Origin: UBA5336 sp964625835
Lineage (GTDB): Bacteria; Pseudomonadota; Alphaproteobacteria; Caulobacterales; Hyphomonadaceae
Reading direction: 5' to 3'
DNA length: 21,479 nt
Assembly: GCA_964625835.1 (NCBI GenBank)
Contig: CAZVES010000028.1
Location: 1-21,479, forward strand
Shown: piece by piece, positions 8,233-14,580 of the stretch
Layout of the letters: every line of letters starts with the position of its first letter
Numbering within the stretch: position 1 is the stretch's first letter
Translations under genes and position numbers: made by a program
The notes under the pieces: model-generated
The model's input: the letters and a program-made list of their open reading frames with translations, nothing else
Database searches by the model: none
What the model was told of the DNA's origin: nothing

Positions 8233-8286
8233 ATGGACCTTATTGACCCAAAGCTGAAAATTAAACTGTTGCAAGGAGCATCCCAC

Positions 8287-8886
8287 ATGGCATTCGACCT
8301 TCCCGCCCTTCCCTACGACAAGACCGCGCTAGAGCCGCACATTTCCGAAAACACGCTGAATTTCCACCATGGCAAGCACCACAATGGCTACGTCACGAAG
8401 CTGAACGCAGCCATTGAAGGCACGGACCTTGAAGGCAAAAGCCTGGAAGAAATCATTTCCGCTACGTCGGGAGACCCCGCGCGCCAGGGTATTTTCAACA
8501 ATGCCGCCCAGGTCTGGAATCACACATTTTACTGGCACTCCATGAAGCCCAATGGCGGTGGTGCGCCGACGGGCAAGATTGCCGAAATGATCGATCGCGA
8601 CTTTGGCTCCTATGACGCCTTCAAAACTGCCTTCAAGGAGAAGGGCGCAACCCAGTTCGGCTCAGGCTGGGCCTGGCTGGTCCATGCCGGCGGCAAGCTG
8701 CATGTGACGAACACGCTCAATGCCCACACCCCGGTCGAGGATGCCGACGCCACGCCGCTCCTGACCATGGATGTGTGGGAGCACGCCTATTATCTCGACT
8801 ACCAGAATGACCGTCCCGGCTATATCGAGCATTTCCTCGATCAACTGGTGAACTGGGAGTTTGCCAATGCCAACCTGCCGGGCTGA
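8287..8886 (+). CDS. sodB: Iron superoxide dismutase
   Basis: This 199-residue protein aligns closely with bacterial Fe-superoxide dismutases, which convert superoxide to oxygen and hydrogen peroxide in the cytoplasm. The four metal ligands are visible: His27 in NFHHGKHH, His79 in QVWNHTFYWH, and Asp162 and His166 in MDVWEHAYY. Gln75 in NNAAQVWNH occupies the position typical of the Fe type, as in E. coli SodB, rather than the Mn type. A strong AGGAG (8274-8278) sits 8 bases before the ATG and fixes the start. The frame stays open far upstream but is antisense to the squalene-synthase-like gene there. The gene is monocistronic, bounded by a divergent gene and by a terminator directly downstream. 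Its promoter must lie in or close to the 54-bp gap; I could not pick out convincing boxes. Confidence 0.96.
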   Translation: MAFDLPALPYDKTALEPHISENTLNFHHGKHHNGYVTKLNAAIEGTDLEGKSLEEIISATSGDPARQGIFNNAAQVWNHTFYWHSMKPNGGGAPTGKIAEMIDRDFGSYDAFKTAFKEKGATQFGSGWAWLVHAGGKLHVTNTLNAHTPVEDADATPLLTMDVWEHAYYLDYQNDRPGYIEHFLDQLVNWEFANANLPG

Positions 8887-8908
8887 CCGGCACTGAAAGC
8901 CCAGACAG

Positions 8909-8943
8909 GAAAAAAGGCCCGCTGCATGGCGCAGCGGGCTTTT
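8909..8943. terminator. Bidirectional intrinsic terminator after sodB
   Basis: A perfect 9-bp stem (GCCCGCTGC at 8917-8925, loop of 5, GCAGCGGGC at 8931-8939) is preceded by an A-run and followed by TTTT. It therefore reads as a Rho-independent terminator on both strands. It ends sodB and, on the minus strand, the VapB-like gene, whose stop codon overlaps its edge. Confidence 0.88.
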
Positions 8944-9205
8944 ACTTTAGCGAGACCAGCCGGGCTGAGACTGCGCCCGCTGGCGGTGGCACCTGCATGG
9001 CCCTGTGCAGGGCGCCGGCCTTCTCATCCGTCAGGGCGATGATCGGGCCGTCGGAACCGGGCGAGTTGATCACCACATCGCCGCGCCGGACCCGCTCGAG
9101 CAGGAAGCGCAGCGCACAGTCTATCGTCTCGCGCTTGGTTCGGGCACCGATCTCCTCGCGCAGGGCATCGACCACACCATCATCAATATCCACAGTGGTT
9201 CTCAT
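8942..9205 (-). CDS. VapB-like type II antitoxin, no adjacent toxin
   Basis: This 87-residue protein begins MRTTVDIDDGVVDAL, followed by GARTKRETIDCALRFLLERVRRGDV (20-44), the usual pattern of small VapB antitoxins. These have an N-terminal strand and helix pair for DNA binding and a C-terminal tail that blocks a VapC RNase. The ATG at 9205 follows a perfect AGGAGG. A longer in-frame reading upstream has no support. VapB genes are normally followed within a few bases by vapC. Here the next bases are the sodB terminator, and no PIN-domain gene occurs anywhere in the window. The C-terminal half (45-87) is Pro/Ala-rich and longer than many VapB tails. It may be an orphan remnant, the partner of a distant toxin, or a stand-alone regulator. 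Confidence 0.72.
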   Translation of the reverse strand: MRTTVDIDDGVVDALREEIGARTKRETIDCALRFLLERVRRGDVVINSPGSDGPIIALTDEKAGALHRAMQVPPPAGAVSARLVSLK

Positions 9206-9225
9206 AAAATCCTCCTCGCTTCCTT

Positions 9226-9240
9226 TATTGGTTAACAATA
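9226..9240. promoter_or_regulatory. Inverted repeat, candidate autoregulatory operator
   Basis: TATTG-GTTAA-CAATA is a perfect 5-bp inverted repeat centred about 28 bp before the vapB-like ATG. VapB antitoxins normally repress their own promoters through palindromic operators, so this is the natural candidate site. The remaining gap to 9448, which should also hold the helicase promoter, shows only an AT-rich TATATG at 9382-9387 as a weak -10 candidate. Confidence 0.4.
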
Positions 9241-9448
9241 CCTTGCTTTGCGGCGCAGCATCAACTCCAGGCCGGCTCGCAGGGGTCGCGGAGCGCTGAC
9301 AGTCAGGGAAAGCTGCATTCGCCCCAGCAGGCCCGTCCCGGCCCGGCCTTGCGCCGTGGCTTTCCTCTTTCCGCATTTTCATATATGCAGCGCACCACAG
9401 ACGCTTCGGGCAACAAATTCGCCCGGCATAGCGGCCACGGAGGGCCGC

Positions 9449-10999
9449 ATGGGCAACTTAACACCTGAACCGAAGGAAGACGCATTGTCTGAAACACACA
9501 GCGAAAACAAGAACGACGAGCCCACCAATCAGGAGCCGGACGCACCTCAGGTGCGCTTCAGCGAACTGGGGCTGGACCCGAATGTCCTCAAGGCCGTAAC
9601 AGAAGCTGGATACGACATACCCACGCCGATCCAAGCCGAGGCCATCCCCCACGTGATCCTCGGCGGTGACGTCACGGGCATCGCCCAGACCGGAACGGGC
9701 AAGACCGCCGCTTTCGTGCTGCCCATGATCCACCGGCTGGCCCGGGGGCGGGCGCGCGCGCGCATGCCGCGTTGCCTGATCCTGGCGCCGACCCGCGAAC
9801 TGGCCGCCCAAGTCTCCGAAAGCTTCGAGAAATATGGCCAGTACAACAAGCTGACCATGGCTCTGCTGATCGGCGGGGTGAGCTTCAAGGAGCAGGAAAA
9901 CCTGCTGATGCGCGGCGTCGACGTGCTGATCGCCACGCCGGGGCGCCTGATGGACCAGTTCGAGCGCGGCAAGATCCTGTTGACCGGTGTGGAAACGCTG
10001 ATCATCGACGAGGCCGACCGGATGCTCGACATGGGCTTCATCCCCGACATCGAGAAAATCTGCGCCATGTTGCCGAAGAAACGCCAGACGCTGCTGTTCT
10101 CCGCGACCATGCCGAAGGAAATCGCCAGGCTGGCCGAAACCTTCCAGAACCTGCCCAAGCGCGTGGAAGTCTCCCGCCCCACACAAACGGCCGAGACGAT
10201 CACCCAGCATGTGGTGAAACTCCAGACCAATGACGACAAGGCCAAGCGCACCGCCCTGCGCCGGGTGATAGAGAGCTGCGACGTCAAGAACGGCATTGTC
10301 TTCTGCAACCGCAAGCGTGAGGTTGATGTGGTTACGAAGTCGCTGATCAAGCATGGCTTTGACGCCGCCGCGATCCATGGTGACCTGCCCCAGGCCTATC
10401 GCACCCAGACACTGGAACGCTTTCGCGATGGCGACCTCACCCTACTCGTGGCCTCCGATGTGGCCGCACGGGGCCTCGACATTCCCGATGTCGGCCAGGT
10501 CTTCAACTATGCCCCGCCGCCCAAGGATGAGGATTACATCCACCGTATCGGACGCACCGGCCGGGCCGGTCGTTCAGGCGAGAGCTACACGATCGTGTCC
10601 CCGGCCGACGAGAAGGCCTGGGCCGGGGTCCTGCGCATGATCAAGTCCGATGTGGCCGAATTCATGCCAGAGGGCCTCGAAGAGGAACTCAAGGACCTGC
10701 CCCCGGACGAGGGACGGCGTGGACGCGGGCGCCGCGGCGAAGGCCGAGGCCGCGAACGGGACAGGGACCGGGGCGGACGCGGGGGTTCGCGCAGGCGTGA
10801 TCGCGAGCCCGAAGAAGAGACTGTGGACGGGAAATCGACACCCTCCGAGACGCAGACCTCTGACAAGCCGGATCGCCCCCGCCGGGAACGCAACCGCTCG
10901 CGCGACTACAAGCGCAAGGATGACGACCCGATCCTCGATCCCGCCAAGGATGGCGGCGTCGGCTTCGGAGAACACGTCCCGGACTTCTTGAGGCGGTAG
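9449..10999 (+). CDS. DEAD-box ATP-dependent RNA helicase (RhlE-like)
   Basis: This 516-residue helicase unwinds RNA duplexes using ATP and probably acts in ribosome assembly, RNA turnover or cold adaptation. All superfamily 2 motifs are visible: Q motif around FSEL...PTPIQ (37-62), AQTGTGKT (79-86), PTRELA (114-119), TPGR (163-166), DEAD (187-190), SAT (218-220), ARGLDIP (340-346) and HRIGRTGRAG (365-374). The C-terminal tail (421-495) is a low-complexity Arg/Gly/Asp/Glu extension, as in many RhlE proteins, and should bind RNA non-specifically. I chose the ATG at 9449 with GGAGGG just upstream. An in-frame TTG at 9485 with GAAGGAAG upstream would remove 12 residues and is nearly as plausible. 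The frame extends to 9248, but that part lacks family homology. Confidence 0.93.
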   Translation: MGNLTPEPKEDALSETHSENKNDEPTNQEPDAPQVRFSELGLDPNVLKAVTEAGYDIPTPIQAEAIPHVILGGDVTGIAQTGTGKTAAFVLPMIHRLARGRARARMPRCLILAPTRELAAQVSESFEKYGQYNKLTMALLIGGVSFKEQENLLMRGVDVLIATPGRLMDQFERGKILLTGVETLIIDEADRMLDMGFIPDIEKICAMLPKKRQTLLFSATMPKEIARLAETFQNLPKRVEVSRPTQTAETITQHVVKLQTNDDKAKRTALRRVIESCDVKNGIVFCNRKREVDVVTKSLIKHGFDAAAIHGDLPQAYRTQTLERFRDGDLTLLVASDVAARGLDIPDVGQVFNYAPPPKDEDYIHRIGRTGRAGRSGESYTIVSPADEKAWAGVLRMIKSDVAEFMPEGLEEELKDLPPDEGRRGRGRRGEGRGRERDRDRGGRGGSRRRDREPEEETVDGKSTPSETQTSDKPDRPRRERNRSRDYKRKDDDPILDPAKDGGVGFGEHVPDFLRR

Positions 11000-11011
11000 G
11001 GGGGCCCCTCA

Positions 11012-11112
11012 ATCAGGGAACAGGCATCAAGGTGCCTATCAGGGACCGCTGCGTCCTTGTGCATCAAACCGCTTGGCGGTGCCTCAAACACCCCTTAACC
11101 GCGATATGCGGT
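11012..11112. other. Intergenic stretch with several short hairpins
   Basis: Between the helicase and the small membrane protein lie three short inverted repeats: AGGCA/TGCCT (11022-11037) and two hairpins with the same arms ACCGC/GCGGT (11068-11080 and 11098-11112). The first is flanked by direct copies of ATCAGGGA. None has a U-tract. They could slow transcription after the helicase or structure the leader of the next gene, or be chance in GC-rich DNA. Confidence 0.3.
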
Positions 11113-11148
11113 CAAGCGCCTGTCTCAAGCTTCCCTGGAAGCCTACCC

Positions 11149-11379
11149 ATGCCACCACTTGCAAAAGCCCTGCTCGCCCATTTTTTTCTCGACCTCACAT
11201 CTGGATTCTTGGTTGTTGCCATGGTCTGGGCCGTGCTGAGCCTGCTCCACGCTGTGCTCGGCGTCATCATCGTCAGGGAAGTGATTGCGGGCCTTCTGGT
11301 CATTGCAGCGAGCGTGGCGCTGTTGCGGCGGATACTTAATGACGATCGTGAACTGGCGCAGACCCGGATCGAGACCTGA
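11149..11379 (+). CDS. Small two-helix membrane protein, unknown function
   Basis: I do not recognise this 76-residue protein. Residues 12-42 are strongly hydrophobic (phenylalanine, leucine and valine rich). A charged turn at Arg43-Glu44 follows, then a second hydrophobic stretch (45-59) and a charged tail beginning RRILNDDREL (60-69). This suggests a hairpin in the inner membrane with a cytoplasmic tail. The ATG has GGAAG eight bases upstream. The frame is open upstream to 11032, but the extra residues are unlike a membrane protein and have no ribosome-binding site. It sits alone between the helicase and the convergent aldehyde dehydrogenase. Coding status rests on composition, start context and lack of overlap. 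Confidence 0.55.
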   Translation: MPPLAKALLAHFFLDLTSGFLVVAMVWAVLSLLHAVLGVIIVREVIAGLLVIAASVALLRRILNDDRELAQTRIET

Positions 11380-11409
11380 GACAAGGCAGCGACTTGGGCC
11401 GTCCAATCC

Positions 11410-12846
11410 CTATTTCTTGATGCGTCCCGCCACCTGCTTGCGAAACTTCTCACCATAGGGCGGGCGCATCATGGCGAGGAGTTCGCTGCCGGTCTGGGTG
11501 TAGATCGATTTGGCATGGGAGAACTCCCGGAAGCCGTCATAGCCATGATAGCTGCCCATGCCAGAGGGGCCGACGCCGCCGAAAGGCAGGTCTTCCTGGG
11601 CCACGTGGAAGATCACGTCATTCACGGTCACACCGCCTGAAGTCGTGGAATTCAGGACCATGTCCTTCTCACCAGCATCGGCGCCGAAATAATAGAGCCC
11701 AAGCGGGCGGTCATGGGCATTGACATAGTCCACCGCATCCTGGGTCTGTTTATACGACTTTACCGGCAGGACCGGCCCGAATATCTCATCCTGCATGACC
11801 TTGAGGTCATCAGACGGGTTCACGATAAGGGTTGGCGGGATCTTGTGGTGTGGCTGCTGGCTGAAATTTTCATTACCAGGATTGATCTCGACGACCTCAG
11901 CGCCCTGCTCGCGCGCCTCCTCGATATAGCCCATCACGCGATCATAATGGCGCTGGTTCACCAGGGATGTGTAATCCTCATTGTCCTTCAGGCCAGACGG
12001 GAACATCTTCTCCACAGCCGCCGAGGCCGCGCCGACGAATTCTCCGGTCTTTTCCTCGGGCACGAAGGCATAGTCGGGCGCCAGGCAGATCTGGCCGGCA
12101 TTCAGTGTCTTGCCCGCCATGATCCGGCTTGCGGCCTTCTCCATGTCGGCAGAGCGGCCGAGAATCACCGGGCTCTTGCCGCCGAGTTCCAGCGTCAGCG
12201 GCACGAGATTGTCGGCGGCTGCGCGCATCACATGCCGCGCGATGGAGGTCGCCCCGGTGAAGATCATGTGGTCGAAAGCCAGCGCGGAAAACTGCGCGCC
12301 CACCTCCGGCCCACCGGTGAAGACGGCCACCTCTTCCTCCGTATAGGCCTTGGCGAACATCTGGCGCATGAGTTCCGATGTGTTCTCGGTGAATTCAGAC
12401 GGCTTGATCATGGCCCGGTTGCCGGCCGCAAACACACCGGCCAGCGGCCCGAAAGTAAGGTTGACCGGGAAGTTCCAGGGCGAAATGATCCCCACCGTGC
12501 CCTTTGGCTGATAGTGGATTTCAGCGCGTGAACCCAGAAGGCCGAGTGGGAACTCCACCTTTCGCTTTTCCGGGCGCATCCACTTGGCAAGGTGCTTCTT
12601 GGCATGTTGCAACGGGCCGATGGAGCTGGCCACGTCGGTCAGTCGGGTGGCATCTTTCGAGCGGTGGCCGAAATCCTCCGCAAGGGCGTCTTCAATCTCC
12701 TTCTGGTGGTCGACAATCAGGGCAATCGCCTTGTCCAGCCACTCTGTCCGCTTCGCCGCGCTGGGCGCGCCGTCGCGAATGTGCGCGGCCTTCTGGGCCT
12801 GAAGTACCTCTTCCATGGTGCGAGCCGGTGCGCCATCCAATGCCAT
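11410..12846 (-). CDS. Aldehyde dehydrogenase, coniferyl-aldehyde type
   Basis: This 478-residue NAD(P)-dependent aldehyde dehydrogenase oxidises an aldehyde to its acid. Catalytic residues are Asn125 in PWNF, Glu220 in LELGGKSP, Cys254 in GQICLAPDY and Glu354 in DEIFGP. The spellings ISPWNFP and GQICLAPDYAFVP, the absence of a signal peptide and the length fit the coniferyl-aldehyde/fatty-aldehyde ALDH group (CalB-like, class 3 related). The C-terminal basic stretch (466-478) contains no clear membrane helix. The ATG at 12846 has GGAGGAGG seven bases upstream. An in-frame start at 12990 would overlap the divergent promoter region and add 48 residues outside the family. It diverges from a crotonase gene, which suggests a joint role in degrading aromatic side chains or fatty aldehydes. 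The exact substrate is inference. Confidence 0.88.
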   Translation of the reverse strand: MALDGAPARTMEEVLQAQKAAHIRDGAPSAAKRTEWLDKAIALIVDHQKEIEDALAEDFGHRSKDATRLTDVASSIGPLQHAKKHLAKWMRPEKRKVEFPLGLLGSRAEIHYQPKGTVGIISPWNFPVNLTFGPLAGVFAAGNRAMIKPSEFTENTSELMRQMFAKAYTEEEVAVFTGGPEVGAQFSALAFDHMIFTGATSIARHVMRAAADNLVPLTLELGGKSPVILGRSADMEKAASRIMAGKTLNAGQICLAPDYAFVPEEKTGEFVGAASAAVEKMFPSGLKDNEDYTSLVNQRHYDRVMGYIEEAREQGAEVVEINPGNENFSQQPHHKIPPTLIVNPSDDLKVMQDEIFGPVLPVKSYKQTQDAVDYVNAHDRPLGLYYFGADAGEKDMVLNSTTSGGVTVNDVIFHVAQEDLPFGGVGPSGMGSYHGYDGFREFSHAKSIYTQTGSELLAMMRPPYGEKFRKQVAGRIKK

Positions 12847-12908
12847 TGTGCTGCCTCCTCCAGAAACCGTTGCCACCCTGAGTGTGACCCTTGCAAAGGA
12901 TGCCAGCA

Positions 12909-12926
12909 GTTTACGTAAAAGGAAAC
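12909..12926. promoter_or_regulatory. Candidate MerR/LiuR-type operator, ALDH-crotonase gap
   Basis: GTTTACGT-AA-AAGGAAAC has one perfect arm and matches 6 of 8 bases in the other of the palindrome GTTTACGT-N2-ACGTAAAC. It lies midway in the 158-bp gap between the divergent ALDH and crotonase genes, where a repressor could affect both. It includes the perfect 10-bp palindrome TTTACGTAAA. A weak -35 (TTGCAA, 12891-12896) lies just upstream for the crotonase direction. Confidence 0.5.
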
Positions 12927-13004
12927 CCAGTGCCGCTGCGTCAGCGCTGGCCTTCACCGGGCGCGTTGCTAAAGTGGGACTGAAACACATACGGGAGGCA
13001 CGCC

Positions 13005-13805
13005 ATGAAGTTCGAGAAAATCACGTACAGCGTCGAAGGCGACATCGCGACCATCGCATTCAATGACCCCAAGACGCTGAATGCCGCCGGCATCGACACG
13101 GTCGAGGAAATGCTCGTTGCGCTTGAACATGCCGGCAAGGATGCGCGCTGCACCATCATAACCGGGGACGGGCGCGGGTTCTGTTCGGGTGCAAACCTGT
13201 CGGGCGGCATGGGCTCTGGCAAGGAAAGCGACAAACCCAAGGGCGAGTTCGACGCCGGAAAGGCCCTGGACAGCCACTACAACCCGCTGGTCACAGCCAT
13301 CCGCGAACACCCCCACCCTGTCATCACAGCCGTGAACGGGCCAGCTGCAGGCGTGGGCTGCTCCATCGCCCTGCTGGGCGACATGATCATCGCCGGCGAA
13401 AGTGCGTATTTCCTCCAGGCCTTCCGCCGCATCGGCTTGGTGCCTGATGGCGGCTCCACCTTCCTGCTGCCGCGCACCATCGGGCGTGTCCGGGCCATGG
13501 AAATGGCGCTTCTGGGCGAAAAGCTCCCCGCCGCGAAGGCACTGGAATGGGGTATGGTGAATGAAGTCGTTCCCGACGACCAGTTGAAGACCCGCGCGCG
13601 TGAGCTGGCCGAAACCCTGGCCAGCGGTCCGACCCGGGCCCTGGCCATGACGCGCCAGCTGATCTGGGACGGCATCGAGGCCGACTGGGGCGAGCAACTC
13701 CATGCCGAACGCCTTGCCCAGCGCGCAGCGGGCCGCACGAAGGACAACAAAGAGGGCGTCATGGCTTTCCTTGAAAAACGCCCTGCGAATTTCACCGGAA
13801 GCTGA
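13005..13805 (+). CDS. Enoyl-CoA hydratase/isomerase (crotonase) family protein
   Basis: This 266-residue crotonase-fold protein is expected to act on an acyl-CoA. The oxyanion-hole segments FCSGANL (59-65) and NGPAAGVG (111-118) are intact. Compared with rat enoyl-CoA hydratase, the position of Glu144 is Phe140, the position of Glu164 is retained as Glu166, and an aspartate occurs at 148 in LVPDGGS. That aspartate is characteristic of the PaaG-type isomerase subgroup. It may therefore be an isomerase rather than a simple hydratase. The ATG has a strong GGGAGG upstream. It diverges from the aldehyde dehydrogenase and shares the promoter gap that holds a candidate operator. The downstream PdeM-like gene follows within 45 bp and may be co-transcribed. 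Confidence 0.88.
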   Translation: MKFEKITYSVEGDIATIAFNDPKTLNAAGIDTVEEMLVALEHAGKDARCTIITGDGRGFCSGANLSGGMGSGKESDKPKGEFDAGKALDSHYNPLVTAIREHPHPVITAVNGPAAGVGCSIALLGDMIIAGESAYFLQAFRRIGLVPDGGSTFLLPRTIGRVRAMEMALLGEKLPAAKALEWGMVNEVVPDDQLKTRARELAETLASGPTRALAMTRQLIWDGIEADWGEQLHAERLAQRAAGRTKDNKEGVMAFLEKRPANFTGS

Positions 13806-13850
13806 CTCGGCCGCGTTGACGTGGGCGTCGACGCCGGGCCAACTGGCGCG

Positions 13851-14573
13851 ATGCCGAGCGCTGCACGAGCCCTTGAACACGTCGAGATCCAGCTGGCCGG
13901 TGCCCGCGTCATTCCGCTATGGGAAGGCGCGCTGTGGTGGCCGGGCGAACGTGTGCTCGTCGTGTCGGACCTGCACCTTGAAAAGGGCTCGTCCTATGCG
14001 GCGCGTGGCCAGATGCTGCCCCCCTATGACACCGACGCCACCCTTTCCATGGTTGAGTCATTGTGCACCAGCCTGACGCCGAGGCTTGTGATTTCCCTTG
14101 GCGACAGCTTCCATGATCGCACCGCCGAAGTGCGCCTGCCAGACAGCGCAACGTCAAGAATACAGGCCCTCACCGAAGCCCATGACTGGATGTGGATCGA
14201 GGGCAACCATGATCCCGATCCGCCCAGGCATCTTGGCGGGCACGCCGCGAAGGTCCTCACCATCGGTCCCCTTACGTTTCGTCACGAGCCCGAAGGCCAG
14301 CGCGGCGAAGTCGCCGGCCACCTGCACCCCGCCGCAAAGGTGCGCGCACGCGGACGCTCGGTTCGCCGACGCTGTTTCGCCACCGATGGCGAAAGGCTCG
14401 TGATGCCGGCCATCGGCGCATTCACGGGCGGCCTGAACGTGCGCGATGCCGCTTTCGGAAGAGTGTTTCCCGGCGGGCTCATGGCATTTGCCCTCGGCAC
14501 CGGACGTGTCTTCGCCCTGTCGGAAAAACAGCTGATCGCCGATGAACAGCGCGCCGCAGCCTGGCGGCTATGA
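13851..14573 (+). CDS. pdeM: PdeM-type calcineurin-like phosphoesterase
   Basis: This protein (240 residues from the chosen start) is a metallophosphoesterase with all five metal-binding blocks: SDLHLEKG (39-46), GDSFHD (84-89), GNHDP (118-122), RHEP (144-147) and GHLHP (156-160). The spelling SDLHLEKGSSYAARG and the overall length match the family annotated as ligase-associated DNA damage response endonuclease PdeM. That family is usually encoded with an ATP-dependent DNA ligase, an Lhr-like helicase and a metallo-beta-lactamase exonuclease. None of those partners is in this window. The start is uncertain: the ATG at 13851 lacks a good ribosome-binding site, as does an in-frame GTG at 13821. 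Coupling to the crotonase gene ending at 13805 may compensate. It is convergent with the PodJ-like gene, 7 bp apart. Confidence 0.83.
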   Translation: MPSAARALEHVEIQLAGARVIPLWEGALWWPGERVLVVSDLHLEKGSSYAARGQMLPPYDTDATLSMVESLCTSLTPRLVISLGDSFHDRTAEVRLPDSATSRIQALTEAHDWMWIEGNHDPDPPRHLGGHAAKVLTIGPLTFRHEPEGQRGEVAGHLHPAAKVRARGRSVRRRCFATDGERLVMPAIGAFTGGLNVRDAAFGRVFPGGLMAFALGTGRVFALSEKQLIADEQRAAAWRL

Positions 14574-14580
14574 AACGGCT

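Noticed and set aside
7669..8286. An in-frame upstream extension of the superoxide dismutase
   Set aside because: The extension is antisense to the squalene-synthase-like gene, and the AGGAG before 8287 together with the E. coli SodB N-terminus fixes the start.
11012..11045. Direct repeat ATCAGGGA flanking a small hairpin, considered as a mobile-element footprint
   Set aside because: The unit is only 8 bp with 16-18 bp between copies, too small for any known element, and no transposase or terminal repeats are near.
12847..12990. A longer aldehyde dehydrogenase start at 12990
   Set aside because: The added 48 residues lie outside the family, and the ATG at 12846 has an excellent ribosome-binding site.
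12969..13880. A 303-codon minus-strand open frame opposite the crotonase
   Set aside because: The crotonase on the plus strand has clear motifs and a strong ribosome-binding site. The antisense product looks like shuffled low-complexity sequence.
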